Source: Methanobacteriota archaeon (lineage in GTDB: Archaea > Thermoplasmatota > Thermoplasmata > Methanomassiliicoccales > Methanomethylophilaceae). From it: a DNA stretch of 64,000 nucleotides. The stretch lies in assembly GCA_023402275.1 (NCBI GenBank), contig JAEXCH010000004.1, positions 92,091-156,090 of the forward strand, given 5' to 3'. How positions within the stretch are numbered: the stretch's first letter is position 1; the number at the start of each line of letters is the position of its first letter. A program made the position numbers and the translations under genes. The notes under the pieces were generated by a model. It made no database searches, had not been told where the DNA came from, and worked only from the letters and a program-made list of their open reading frames with translations. Positions 24,377 through 32,966 of this stretch are shown here, in pieces.

Positions 24377-25735
24377 TCACTTCCTGCTCTTTTTCTTCTT
24401 GGCTGCGCGCTCGGTCTTAAGGTTCTCCTTCACGGCCTTGCTGATCTCATCCGCCTGTTCCTTGCCGTCGGTTATATCCGACTCAAGGTAACGGAAGACC
24501 GTCCATCCCTCGGACCTTAGGGTCTCATCGACTGATGTGTCCACCATCTCCGGGACAACATACACAGCCACCTTTGCTTTAACGAAAGCGATAGGTATCT
24601 GGTGCTCCCCGTAATCCCTTCTGCATCTGAGTCCCTTGTTCCAAGTGGCCCTTCTGAGAAGTGCATCTGGGGTCTCCTCCATCATGTCGAAATCCTCTTC
24701 ATCGGATCCCTCGACATCGTCGATCTCCTCTTCGGGTGCTGACACGATGATCGGTTCCTCTACCGCCTCTTCCTCTGCGACCTGCATTGCCTCTTCTTCC
24801 AATGATCCCGTCACGACCTCTGGTTCAGGTACCGGTTCCTCCTTCACGGGTTCCGGCGTCCCTTCCTCTTCCTTCTTGCGTGCGGACTCCCTTGCCATCG
24901 CGGCCTGCTTCGAACTCATTACCTTGAGCTTGGGGAGTTCCTCCTTTGCGGGTTCTGAGGTCTCTGGTACCTCTTTCTTAGGTTGTGTCTTCACGGGTTC
25001 CTCTTTCTTAGGAGGTTCGGTCTTTTTGAGGTCCTCTTTCTTGACCGCCCTCTCGGAAGCCGCCTTCTTCTTGGCTGCAATTTCCTCTTTCTTTGTCGGA
25101 TACGGTCTGGGGGTCGGGGCGTTCTTCTTCTTTCCCGCCTTATCTACCTTCTCCTTCTTGCTCTTCTCCGGTATAGCGTCCTCGATAGGTGCGAACCTTA
25201 GTGCGGACAGGAATATCATCCAAAGGGAAACGAACAATATGAAGACGAATCCCATGATGTTGTTATCGCTTGTCTGACTCAGTATGCCGGTGAGAGCTAT
25301 TGCCAAGGTAAGCACCAAGGTCAATGCCATTATTATCTTCTGATCCACGACCCAGTTGTAGAACATATCTGCAGCCGCCGACAGTATGACCAATCCTATG
25401 AACAGGTATACCATCAGTGAGTTACCGTTTGTCAGTCCTACAATGACCAGGACCACTCCGGTCAGGACCATTGCAAGCCCGCGGATCTTTCCTATGAAGA
25501 CATCGGACTCTGGTTTCTTGTATGTTGTAAGGAAACCGAACAATGCACCCAGTATACCCGCTATTACGCATCCTGCGACGAATGCCGCCTCAGAGGTAAG
25601 ATCGGCCAGTGTGTTCGTTCCAAAATTAAAATCACTTTTCGTGATGGCTGCGGCCATTATTGCCACAAAGAATACTATGACGGCAGCTATTCCCATCCCG
25701 CCTATGATTTTCTCATCTTTCAAAGCTGTTGCCAT
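24377..25735 (-). CDS. Membrane protein with charged linker and degenerate Vsr/DUF559-like C-terminal domain
   Basis: 452-aa protein in three parts: six hydrophobic helices (about residues 11-31, 50-71, 86-101, 105-127, 133-151 and 159-180), a low-complexity Lys/Glu/Pro linker (185-352), and a compact C-terminal domain (354-440). That domain, with LLRRATWNKGLRCRRDYG, IAFVKAKVAVYV and EGWTVFRYLESDI, follows the pattern of Vsr/DUF559 nuclease folds. The catalytic Asp of the DxAF motif reads Pro381 and the acidic residue of the next strand reads Tyr, so it is probably inactive. The fold call comes from pattern memory, not a search. The linker may be unreliable for homology. Confidence 0.7.
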   Translation of the reverse strand: MATALKDEKIIGGMGIAAVIVFFVAIMAAAITKSDFNFGTNTLADLTSEAAFVAGCVIAGILGALFGFLTTYKKPESDVFIGKIRGLAMVLTGVVLVIVGLTNGNSLMVYLFIGLVILSAAADMFYNWVVDQKIIMALTLVLTLAIALTGILSQTSDNNIMGFVFILFVSLWMIFLSALRFAPIEDAIPEKSKKEKVDKAGKKKNAPTPRPYPTKKEEIAAKKKAASERAVKKEDLKKTEPPKKEEPVKTQPKKEVPETSEPAKEELPKLKVMSSKQAAMARESARKKEEEGTPEPVKEEPVPEPEVVTGSLEEEAMQVAEEEAVEEPIIVSAPEEEIDDVEGSDEEDFDMMEETPDALLRRATWNKGLRCRRDYGEHQIPIAFVKAKVAVYVVPEMVDTSVDETLRSEGWTVFRYLESDITDGKEQADEISKAVKENLKTERAAKKKKSRK

Positions 25736-25846
25736 ACTTTACATAACCAGCATACTTATTTTTGTAGTTTCGCATTAAAAAGGGGTATTTTCTCAACATA
25801 CCCACTTAGGAAAATAAATATACACATAGCAGATAACATAAGTATA

Positions 25847-25876
25847 ATGGTCAAAAGGTCATTGGGACAATGACCA
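25847..25876 (+). promoter_or_regulatory. Nested inverted repeats in the leader of the beta-CASP RNase gene
   Basis: GGTCATTG-GGA-CAATGACC (25857-25875) is a perfect 8-bp stem, nested in a wider ATGGTCA...TGACCAT pair (25847-25876). It sits about 95 nt before the RNase ATG and downstream of an AT-rich TATA-like region (25811-25824), so it is likely part of the mRNA leader. It could be an RNA hairpin or a DNA operator. Confidence 0.45.
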
Positions 25877-25969
25877 TAACTATCACAGTCAAAGAGGCTG
25901 CATCCAGCACCCTCTTTTCACAAAAGTCCTTCGAAAGAAGGCATCAAACAAAAAAGGAGAATCCATTAG

Positions 25970-27205
25970 ATGATAATGAAATTCAGATTCCTCGGCGGGG
26001 CCGATATAGTAGGCCGCATGGGGATGACCATTGAAGGCGATAACAAAACAATGCTTGTCGAATACGGTATGAGTCCAACAAAACCTCCGGAATACCCGAT
26101 AATGCCTCCGAGAGTGGACCATCTTTTCCTGACCCACTGCCATCTGGATCACTGCGGAATGGTACCTGCCGTATGCGGCAGGGATAATTGCGAGGTCTTC
26201 ACAACACCTCTGTCAGCGGAGATCTCGGAGATCATGATGTACGACAGCCTCAAGATAGCAGACGCGGAAGGATACCCAGAACCATATACATCGGCAGATG
26301 TGGAGAAGACGATGAACCTTGTCGTCCCCTTCACATACAAGGATGTCATAGATCTCGGAAAGACAGAGGTCACCCTGCATTCTGCGGGCCACGTTCCCGG
26401 AGCAACGATGTTCGAGTTCAATTACGATAACAGTACATTGTACACAGGCGACATACACACAGAGGATCAGAGATTGGTCCTTGGCGCAAAGCCCGTAAAA
26501 TGCAAGAACCTGATAATAGAGGGAACATACGGAGGAAGGAACCATCCCCCGAGAGAGGAGACCATCGAGGCATTCATCCACAAGATCGATGAGGTCATAG
26601 ACCGCGGAGGCACCGTCATAATACCGTGTTTCGCAGTAGGCAGGACCCAGGAGATAATGCTAATACTCAAGGATCTGGGTTACGAGATGTGGGTCGACGG
26701 GATGGGACGTTCGGTCACCAACTTGTTCCTCAACTACCCTGAATACCTCAGGGATGCCAGGGCGATGCGCGCGGCAAGGAAGACATTCAGGGAGATCAAG
26801 AACTCAGGAATGAGGAAACATGCCTCAAAGGGTCAGATAATCGTAACTACCGGAGGTATGCTCGACGGAGGACCTGTCCTAGGATATCTCAGGATGCTGA
26901 AGGACAACCCAAAGAACGCAATATTGTTGGTAGGATACCAAGCGGACGATACCAACGGAAGGTTGCTTGTGGATACCAGAAGCATAGTTCTCGATGGGGA
27001 GCTGGTCAAGATCGAGTGCGAAGTGGAAAAATACGATTTCTCTGCACATGCTGGTCACAATGACATAGTCCAATTCGTAAAGGAATGTGATCCGGAGAAC
27101 GTTGTGCTCATGCACTCGGAAACAAGGGAATTGTTCCTTCCGGATCTTCAGGACTACAATGTGATATTGCCTGAACTGGGAAAGGAATTCGAACTGGATG
27201 TCTGA
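25970..27205 (+). CDS. Beta-CASP metallo-beta-lactamase ribonuclease (aCPSF2/RNase J-like)
   Basis: 411-aa RNA-processing nuclease with a metallo-beta-lactamase domain (zinc motif HCHLDH at residues 56-61, SAGHVPGA, TGDIHTED) and an inserted beta-CASP domain, ending with motif B (FSAHAGH) and motif C (LMHSE). It lacks N-terminal KH domains, so it is aCPSF2 or archaeal RNase J-like rather than aCPSF1. GGAG lies 10 nt before the ATG at 25970. The long leader of more than 100 nt is unusual in this window, where many mRNAs look leaderless. Its 3' end overlaps nadC. Confidence 0.9.
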   Translation: MIMKFRFLGGADIVGRMGMTIEGDNKTMLVEYGMSPTKPPEYPIMPPRVDHLFLTHCHLDHCGMVPAVCGRDNCEVFTTPLSAEISEIMMYDSLKIADAEGYPEPYTSADVEKTMNLVVPFTYKDVIDLGKTEVTLHSAGHVPGATMFEFNYDNSTLYTGDIHTEDQRLVLGAKPVKCKNLIIEGTYGGRNHPPREETIEAFIHKIDEVIDRGGTVIIPCFAVGRTQEIMLILKDLGYEMWVDGMGRSVTNLFLNYPEYLRDARAMRAARKTFREIKNSGMRKHASKGQIIVTTGGMLDGGPVLGYLRMLKDNPKNAILLVGYQADDTNGRLLVDTRSIVLDGELVKIECEVEKYDFSAHAGHNDIVQFVKECDPENVVLMHSETRELFLPDLQDYNVILPELGKEFELDV

Positions 27206-28016
27206 GATGGATCTCCAGCGATTCCTTGATGAGGATATCGGATCCGGCGACATAACCACCGATATCTTCGTCCCGGATATTGCCGGCAAGGCAGCGATCA
27301 TTTGCGAGGAGGATGCGGTTGTAGCTGGCCTTGAGGAGGCTACCGAGATATTCCGATTACTCGGTGTGGCATCCGAACAACTTGTATCCGATGGGGATCG
27401 CATATCGAAGGACACGACCGTCATGAGATTGGACGGCCCGCTCAAAGGTATCATAACCGGAGAGCGTGTGGCCCTCAACTTTCTCATGAGGATGAGCGGC
27501 ATAGCGACCGCCACTAGCTCCATCATTGATAAGGTGCATTCGAAGGATCCAGCTATGAGGATAGCAGGGACCAGGAAGACAACTCCGGGATTCAGATACT
27601 TCGAGAAGAAGGCCATTGAACTAGGAGGAGGATGGCCTCACAGGAACGGTCTGTATGACATGGTCATGGTGAAGGACAACCACATCATAGCAGGCGGCGG
27701 TCTGAATGATATTCTGGAGAAGATGGACCTGATACCTGAGGGCATCAAGGCAGACATAGAGGTGACGAACATCGAGGATGGTGTATCCGCAGCTGAAAGA
27801 GGTGCCGACATCATAATGGCGGACCATATGTCGCCCGAAGACACCAGAGAACTTAGGAATAGAGCTAGAGTGATCAACAATGATATCCTGATCGAGGCCT
27901 CCGGCAACATCACGGCGGAGAACATCATCGATTATGCCGGATGCGCCGATATCGTCTCGCTCGGATCGCTCACACATTCTTCCAAGGCAATCCACTTCTC
28001 ACTGGACGTAGAGTGA
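27198..28016 (+). CDS. nadC: Nicotinate-nucleotide diphosphorylase (carboxylating)
   Basis: Quinolinate phosphoribosyltransferase that makes nicotinate mononucleotide in de novo NAD synthesis. Signature stretches LDEDIGSGDITTD, ALNFLMRMSGIAT, GTRKTTPGFRYFEKKAIELGG (split: KTTPG with Arg before it) and MVKDNHI are intact. It overlaps the RNase gene by 8 nt; an ATG at 27207 is an equally possible start (269 aa). nadA and nadB are not in the window. Confidence 0.94.
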   Translation: MSEMDLQRFLDEDIGSGDITTDIFVPDIAGKAAIICEEDAVVAGLEEATEIFRLLGVASEQLVSDGDRISKDTTVMRLDGPLKGIITGERVALNFLMRMSGIATATSSIIDKVHSKDPAMRIAGTRKTTPGFRYFEKKAIELGGGWPHRNGLYDMVMVKDNHIIAGGGLNDILEKMDLIPEGIKADIEVTNIEDGVSAAERGADIIMADHMSPEDTRELRNRARVINNDILIEASGNITAENIIDYAGCADIVSLGSLTHSSKAIHFSLDVE

Positions 28017-28051
28017 TAAACCCTTTATCCTCATACATCCCTTCGGATGTT

Positions 28052-28240
28052 ATGGCGATCGATTTCAAAGATTACAAATGCCAATTCTGCGGAAAGCAAA
28101 GCACAAACTTCGTCTATGCCGCATTCGTCTGCGATGATGTCGAATGCATCGAGAAGGCCAGAGAGGAGAGGGGCGGGCCCGCTGGACATATGAAGAACAA
28201 GGCAGAAGGCAAACCCATACTGCCCGATCTTGATGATTGA
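28052..28240 (+). CDS. Small zinc-binding-type protein, unknown function
   Basis: 62-aa protein with four cysteines spaced as a zinc site (Cys10-x2-Cys13 and Cys27-x4-Cys32). The rest is charged and soluble. It begins 35 nt after nadC on the same strand and converges on purH with only 2 nt between the stops. The frame is open upstream, but the ATG at 28052 directly precedes the cysteine domain. I do not recognise a family. Confidence 0.65.
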   Translation: MAIDFKDYKCQFCGKQSTNFVYAAFVCDDVECIEKAREERGGPAGHMKNKAEGKPILPDLDD

Positions 28241-28242
28241 AC

Positions 28243-29793
28243 TCAGTGTCTGAACACCCTGCAGCCGGTGAACACCATTGCCATGTTGTGTTCATTGGCT
28301 GCATCGATCACTTCTTGATCCCTTATGCTTCCGCCCGGTTGTATTATTGCTGTGACGCCTGCCTTGGCAGCCTCGTCCACACCATCCCTGAACGGGAAGA
28401 ACGCATCCGATGCCATCACTGATCCTTCTGTCGGCTCATTCGCCTTCATTGATGCTATCTTGGCAGAATCGACCCTGCTCATCTGACCTGCACCGATTCC
28501 TATCGCTCTCTCGCCTTTTACGTAGACGACGGCGTTCGAGGTGACATGTTTTGCCAGCTTCCACGCGAATAAGAGAGCGGATATCTCATCCTCTGTCGGT
28601 TTACGGCTGGTCACGACCTCAAGGTTCTTTGGATCGATATTGACATCCTCGTCGGTCTGCACGAGCAGACCTCCCTGGACCTTCTTCATCTTGTATTCCC
28701 TGTGCCTTTCGCTCGGGGATATTGGGGAGTTGGTCCTCAGAAGACGTATGTTCTTCTTCTTGGACAGAAGATCGACAACACCGGGATCGTAATCCGGGCA
28801 TATCACGGCTTCGACAAAGTATTGTGATATCATCTCTGCGGTCTTCATGTCGCAGTTACGATTCAGACATATGACACACCCGTAAGCAGACAATGGATCA
28901 ACATTGTAGGCTGTCTCGAATGCCTCGAATATCGTATCGGCTGATGCGAGACCGCATGGATTGGTGTGTTTCATTATCACTGCGGTAGGCCTCTCGAAAT
29001 CCAAAGCTATGTCCAGAGACTTATCCAGATCCAGGATGTTGTTGTAAGAGAGTTCCTTGCCGTGGAGTTTCTCTGATTTTGCGACCGTGGTGCCTTTTGT
29101 GAAAGGTGCTGTGTAGAATACCGCTGCCTGATTCGGATTCTCCCCGTATCTTAGGTCGTAGACCTTTTCGGAAGGTATCGGGAAAGACCTAGGGAAACCA
29201 TCGCCGAATTTGCCGTACATAACGGATGCGATCATCGAATCATAGTCTGCAGTGGCAACGAATGCTTCGGCCATCAGTCTTTCGAGTGTCCCCTGACCTA
29301 CTTCGCCATCATTACGAAGTTCCTCGATGACGCCTGAGTATTGGGACGGGTCCGTTATCACTGCTACTGAATTGTAATTCTTAGCGGCTGCCCTTATCAT
29401 GCTCGGCCCACCGATATCTATGTTCTCAACGATATCCTCGAACTTCACACCGTCCCTGAGGACCGTGTCCTTGAAAGGATATAGATTCACTACGACCATG
29501 TCGACCGGGGTTATCCCTTTCTTATCGATCGCATCCATATGTTCCGGGACATCCCTTCTTGCCAGGATGCCGCCGTGTATCATCGGATGGAGGGTCTTGA
29601 TACGTCCATCCAGCATCTCCGGGAAACCTGTTATCTCGGATACCTCTTTGACCGGTATCCCGTTATCCTTCAGTAGCTTGAAGGTACCTCCTGTGGAGAT
29701 CAGCTCCACGCCCATTGATGTCAATTCCTTTGAGAAATCCAATATCCCATTCTTATCAGAAACACTTATGATGGCCCTTTTGATCTTAACCAA
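28243..29793 (-). CDS. purH: Bifunctional AICAR transformylase/IMP cyclohydrolase
   Basis: 516-aa enzyme of the last two purine steps. The N-terminal IMP cyclohydrolase domain (IISVSDKNGILDF, STGGTFKLLKDNGI, GRIKTLHPMIHGG) and the C-terminal formyltransferase domain with catalytic KHTNPCG and AFFPFRDGVDEAAKAGVTAI are both complete. It starts with TTG, supported by AGGAGG 8 nt upstream. Many archaea use PurP and PurO instead, and this genome also has PurP (40370-41443), so the formylation step is encoded twice. Confidence 0.95.
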   Translation of the reverse strand: MVKIKRAIISVSDKNGILDFSKELTSMGVELISTGGTFKLLKDNGIPVKEVSEITGFPEMLDGRIKTLHPMIHGGILARRDVPEHMDAIDKKGITPVDMVVVNLYPFKDTVLRDGVKFEDIVENIDIGGPSMIRAAAKNYNSVAVITDPSQYSGVIEELRNDGEVGQGTLERLMAEAFVATADYDSMIASVMYGKFGDGFPRSFPIPSEKVYDLRYGENPNQAAVFYTAPFTKGTTVAKSEKLHGKELSYNNILDLDKSLDIALDFERPTAVIMKHTNPCGLASADTIFEAFETAYNVDPLSAYGCVICLNRNCDMKTAEMISQYFVEAVICPDYDPGVVDLLSKKKNIRLLRTNSPISPSERHREYKMKKVQGGLLVQTDEDVNIDPKNLEVVTSRKPTEDEISALLFAWKLAKHVTSNAVVYVKGERAIGIGAGQMSRVDSAKIASMKANEPTEGSVMASDAFFPFRDGVDEAAKAGVTAIIQPGGSIRDQEVIDAANEHNMAMVFTGCRVFRH

Positions 29794-29804
29794 CTGTACG
29801 ACCT

Positions 29805-29816
29805 CCTCTTGCGAGG
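29805..29816 (-). promoter_or_regulatory. GNRA-type hairpin overlapping the purH ribosome binding site
   Basis: On the minus strand CCTC-GCAA-GAGG (29816-29805) can form a short stem with a GCAA tetraloop, its 3' arm being part of the GAGGAGG Shine-Dalgarno run for the TTG start at 29793. It could modulate purH translation, but the stem is only four base pairs. Confidence 0.3.
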
Positions 29817-29925
29817 CACCGCGCCCTTTGGTGGGTACATTCGGTTAATGAACTAGTCTTAGATAAAGACTACTTCTAAAGAACGTCGATCGACGGAGTG
29901 AATAAAAAAGGAGGAAGGAAATGTT

Positions 29926-29945
29926 ACGGCCTTTCGGCCGTTTTT
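29926..29945 (-). terminator. Hairpin after the glutamate synthase gene
   Basis: ACGGCC-TTTC-GGCCGT (29926-29941) is a perfect 6-bp stem beginning 8 nt beyond the glutamate synthase stop. A T-run follows the stem on the plus strand and a looser T-rich tract follows on the minus strand (29905-29925). It probably ends the minus-strand transcript. Confidence 0.5.
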
Positions 29946-29948
29946 GTT

Positions 29949-31550
29949 TCAAAGAAGAGCTTTCATGACCCTGTTGGCCCTTGCATCCAGTGTCTCTATT
30001 CCAGACACTTTGCTGGCATACTCGGAGAGTGCGACTAGATCCTCGTTCTCAATGCACTCGAGCTTGAACTTGCGGGTCCCTGCCATGAGCTGCCTGAGAC
30101 CTTCTCCGAGCCTGTCGTTGAAGTAGGTGTAGAGACTGACCGCTCCCCATGGGATGTCTGTTCCGATCTTCTTGTCCTGGAATCTCTCCTGTACCCCCAT
30201 TGCACCTATGAAGAACTTGCTCGGATCGTTGCCATACTGGTCGACGAAGGAGGTTGGCAGACTTCCTTTTGCAGCGAGCTCTGCGAAGTGCTTTCCCTTC
30301 ATAGCTGCGGTTATGGGCCCTCTGGACATTGCCACTGACTTGACAAGAGGTCCATCACCTATATCGGAGAATGCTAGAGCTTTGTACATCTGGGTCTCAT
30401 TGATGAATCCTCCAGCGAATGACAGATCGGGGACATATCTTCCCTGTTTCTTGAGTTCCTTAGCACAGGTCATCACCTGGCTGAACAACCATATGCCGGG
30501 CGAACTGAGCTCATTCATGTGGTTGACCGGGGACATTCCTGTTCCTCCGCCTGCCGCATCGAATGTCAGAAGATCGATCTTCGCCTCTGATGCGCACCTC
30601 ATTGTGAATGCGACGACCTCCGGTTTGTATGCACCGGTCTTCAGGAACACGTTCTTTACTCCCTTGCTCCTCAGTTGGTCGATATCTTCAAGGAATGACT
30701 TCTCATCCGGGAATCCGACACGGCTGTGTCTCTCGAATGTCTTGAACACACCTGCCTTGAAGGCCTGCTGGACCTCCGGATCCTCCGGGTCGGGCATAAC
30801 TATGTACCCGCGGGATTTGAGCTCGAGCGCCCTCTCCAGCGAGTTCAGTCTGACCTCTCCCCCTATGGCCTTTGCTCCCTGCCCCCATTTCCTCTCTATC
30901 ACTTCGACATCGAGCTTCGATATTCCGTAGTCGTCGACACCTCCACGTGTATCTTCGACATTTGTCTGGAGTACTATGCGCCCATTGGTACCGTCCCAGA
31001 AGTCAGTGTATGATTTGACGCGGAAGGCCAGGTCCGGTGAGGACTGTACCTTTCCATTGGAGTACACTGATTCAGGGTCCATACCGCAGACATTCTCTCC
31101 GATGACTTCGGAAACACCTGCGAGTGCCGCTCCGCCTGCAAGTTCCCTCCAGTTGTTCTTCGCAACTGCTGTTGAACCGAGACCTGCGATGTGTACCGGT
31201 ATCTTCATTTTTATGGGGCTCTTTCCCCTTGAACCTATGACCGTGTTTATGTCGGCGTTCTCAAAGAATGCGACATCGGGGTTAGGTTCTATCCCCTTTG
31301 CACCGATGAGCTCGGCCATTATCTGGAAGTGGGACCAGTCCAGGAAATAATCCTTGTTCGAGGCTGCGGTGGATTTACCGAAGTGCTCGGGACTCGGATA
31401 CAATACCTCTCTTCCTCTAAGAGCGCCCTTACCGACCTCACAAAGAACGTTACAATCCTCTATGCAGACCGGACACATTCCGTTTATCGGACAGGGGTCC
31501 TTAACACGGAGGGATGTTCCGGTCGTTGATTTTGAATTCTCTATCGACAT
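29949..31550 (-). CDS. FMN-binding glutamate synthase family protein (GltB central-domain type)
   Basis: 533-aa archaeal-type glutamate synthase core that binds FMN and an Fe-S cluster. It lacks the N-terminal glutaminase domain of bacterial GltB, so ammonia must come from elsewhere. A cysteine-rich N-terminus (Cys20, 26, 29, 33, 37; CPINGMCPVC) suggests an extra Fe-S site. The FMN barrel shows KIPVHIAGLGSTAV, FDAAGGGTGMSP and SFAGGFINETQMYKAL. GGTGATC precedes the ATG at 31550, and a TATA box lies near 31605-31615. Closely related family members may act on substrates other than glutamate. Confidence 0.83.
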   Translation of the reverse strand: MSIENSKSTTGTSLRVKDPCPINGMCPVCIEDCNVLCEVGKGALRGREVLYPSPEHFGKSTAASNKDYFLDWSHFQIMAELIGAKGIEPNPDVAFFENADINTVIGSRGKSPIKMKIPVHIAGLGSTAVAKNNWRELAGGAALAGVSEVIGENVCGMDPESVYSNGKVQSSPDLAFRVKSYTDFWDGTNGRIVLQTNVEDTRGGVDDYGISKLDVEVIERKWGQGAKAIGGEVRLNSLERALELKSRGYIVMPDPEDPEVQQAFKAGVFKTFERHSRVGFPDEKSFLEDIDQLRSKGVKNVFLKTGAYKPEVVAFTMRCASEAKIDLLTFDAAGGGTGMSPVNHMNELSSPGIWLFSQVMTCAKELKKQGRYVPDLSFAGGFINETQMYKALAFSDIGDGPLVKSVAMSRGPITAAMKGKHFAELAAKGSLPTSFVDQYGNDPSKFFIGAMGVQERFQDKKIGTDIPWGAVSLYTYFNDRLGEGLRQLMAGTRKFKLECIENEDLVALSEYASKVSGIETLDARANRVMKALL

Positions 31551-31700
31551 TGTTGATCACCTTGCCATAGTTTACTATGAACATACCCGCTTACATTGTC
31601 ATAGGATTTAAGCCTCTTCATGGGTTGAAAAAGTGATTTGTACAAATATACATATTAATGAATAAAAAATAGACATACATCTACTCACAATTTTGACATC

Positions 31701-31738
31701 ATGGTAACCATTCATCATATCACCTATATGGTGACCAT
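31701..31738. promoter_or_regulatory. Pair of 11-bp palindromes ATGGTnACCAT
   Basis: ATGGTAACCAT (31701-31711) and ATGGTGACCAT (31728-31738) are near-identical palindromes whose centres are 27 bp apart, in the 257-bp intergenic region between the divergent glutamate synthase and methyltransferase genes. Two spaced copies suggest a tandem operator. The bound regulator is unknown. Confidence 0.55.
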
Positions 31739-31772
31739 GGGATTTTTGATATCACGTTGCGATAATGAACGA

Positions 31773-31790
31773 ATCCGTATTAAATCGGAT
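31773..31790 (+). promoter_or_regulatory. TATA box of the methyltransferase operon flanked by ATCCG/CGGAT repeat
   Basis: ATCCG-TATTAAAT-CGGAT: a TATA-like core enclosed by a 5-bp inverted repeat, about 25 nt before the ATG at 31808, implying a leaderless mRNA. A protein on the repeat would block TBP. Confidence 0.4.
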
Positions 31791-31807
31791 CACCATTATC
31801 CAAAGGA

Positions 31808-32401
31808 ATGAAGAAGAAGGACCTTGAGATCGAATTGGAGGGAGTTCCTAATTTCATTGACCCCGATCCGGCATTGGAGCAATACATGACACCTGCGACC
31901 ATTGCAGCGGATGTCCTGTTCAATGCATACAGCAACGGCGATATACAGGGCATGAAGGTGCTTGACCTCGGATGCGGCACAGGGATGTTATCATTCGGTG
32001 CATGGATGCTTGGGGCAGGAATGGTCATAGGCTATGATACATCAGAGAAAGCGATAGCCCTCGCAAAGGATCATGCATCTTCGATCGGTGCGTATATAGA
32101 ATTCAGGGTCTCCGACATCAACGATATCACGGAAGGTGCGGACACTGTTGTCATGAATCCTCCGTTCGGATGTCAGAACAGACGTGCGGACCGGGATTTC
32201 CTTAGGAAAGCCATGGAATCCTCGGAATGCATATACTCGTTCCATATGGCGGAGACCTTGGATTTCGTCAAGGAATTCGCCGAGAAGTATGACCGAAAGG
32301 TTGTTTATAATAAAATGTATAAGTACGACATACCTAATACATTCTCATTCCACAGTAAAGAGAAACATAGCGTTGACATTGTGGTCGTCAACATAAGGTG
32401 A
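31808..32401 (+). CDS. METTL5-like N6-adenine RNA methyltransferase
   Basis: 197-aa SAM-dependent methyltransferase. Motif I VLDLGCGTGMLSFG (residues 51-64) and the amino-methylating motif MNPPFG (116-121) are clear, and the N-terminal IDPDPALEQYMTPATIAADVL block is typical of the archaeal METTL5 (small-subunit rRNA m6A) family. It heads an operon with the exosome subunit Csl4, which fits an RNA role. The exact target cannot be read from sequence. Confidence 0.82.
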   Translation: MKKKDLEIELEGVPNFIDPDPALEQYMTPATIAADVLFNAYSNGDIQGMKVLDLGCGTGMLSFGAWMLGAGMVIGYDTSEKAIALAKDHASSIGAYIEFRVSDINDITEGADTVVMNPPFGCQNRRADRDFLRKAMESSECIYSFHMAETLDFVKEFAEKYDRKVVYNKMYKYDIPNTFSFHSKEKHSVDIVVVNIR

Positions 32402-32405
32402 AGAA

Positions 32406-32966
32406 ATGACGGATATTATTGAAGTATTCCCCGGCGATGAGGTCGCCGAAGAGGAGGAGTACCTGGCCTCGGACGGGACGTTCGCAAGTGATGGGAAGAT
32501 ATATGCATCACAGATCGGCGTTCTTGAGTTGGATGATGATGATTGCGTTGCCAGGGTCGTATCCCCCAACCCCCCAAATATATTGAAGAACGGAGACGTG
32601 GTCTATGCTGTTGTTGCAGATGTCAGGAACACCATGGCCACAGCGGATGTTGTTGCGAAAGAAGGTGTAAAGAGAGGGCTCGGAGGAGAGACCTACGCCA
32701 CCATACACGTCTCAAAGATATCCCAAGGCTATACCGACGATGTATCGAAAGAGCTCAGGAAGGGAGATTACATACGTGCAAGGGTCACCGCGACATCACC
32801 ATCCCTGCAGCTTACCACCAAAGATGATCATCTGGGCGTGATCAGATCGCTCTGCGGGACATGCAAGACCGAACTGGTCAGAAAGGGAAAGGGACTGTAC
32901 TGTCCGAACTGCGAGCGTTCATTCCTAAGGAAGCTTGCGGACGACTACGGTGATGTAAAGCTATGA
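32406..32966 (+). CDS. csl4: Exosome subunit Csl4
   Basis: 186-aa RNA-binding cap subunit of the archaeal exosome. An N-terminal beta domain containing GDEVAEEEEYLASDGTF is followed by an S1 domain (about 60-140) and a C-terminal zinc ribbon (Cys150-x2-Cys153, Cys166-x2-Cys169). Starts 4 nt after the methyltransferase gene and overlaps the next small gene (ATGA). Length and domain order are normal. Confidence 0.94.
   Translation: MTDIIEVFPGDEVAEEEEYLASDGTFASDGKIYASQIGVLELDDDDCVARVVSPNPPNILKNGDVVYAVVADVRNTMATADVVAKEGVKRGLGGETYATIHVSKISQGYTDDVSKELRKGDYIRARVTATSPSLQLTTKDDHLGVIRSLCGTCKTELVRKGKGLYCPNCERSFLRKLADDYGDVKL

Noticed and set aside
25870..26034. 54-codon open frame in the leader of the RNase gene
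   Set aside because: It overlaps the RNase start, has unremarkable composition and no good ribosome binding site.
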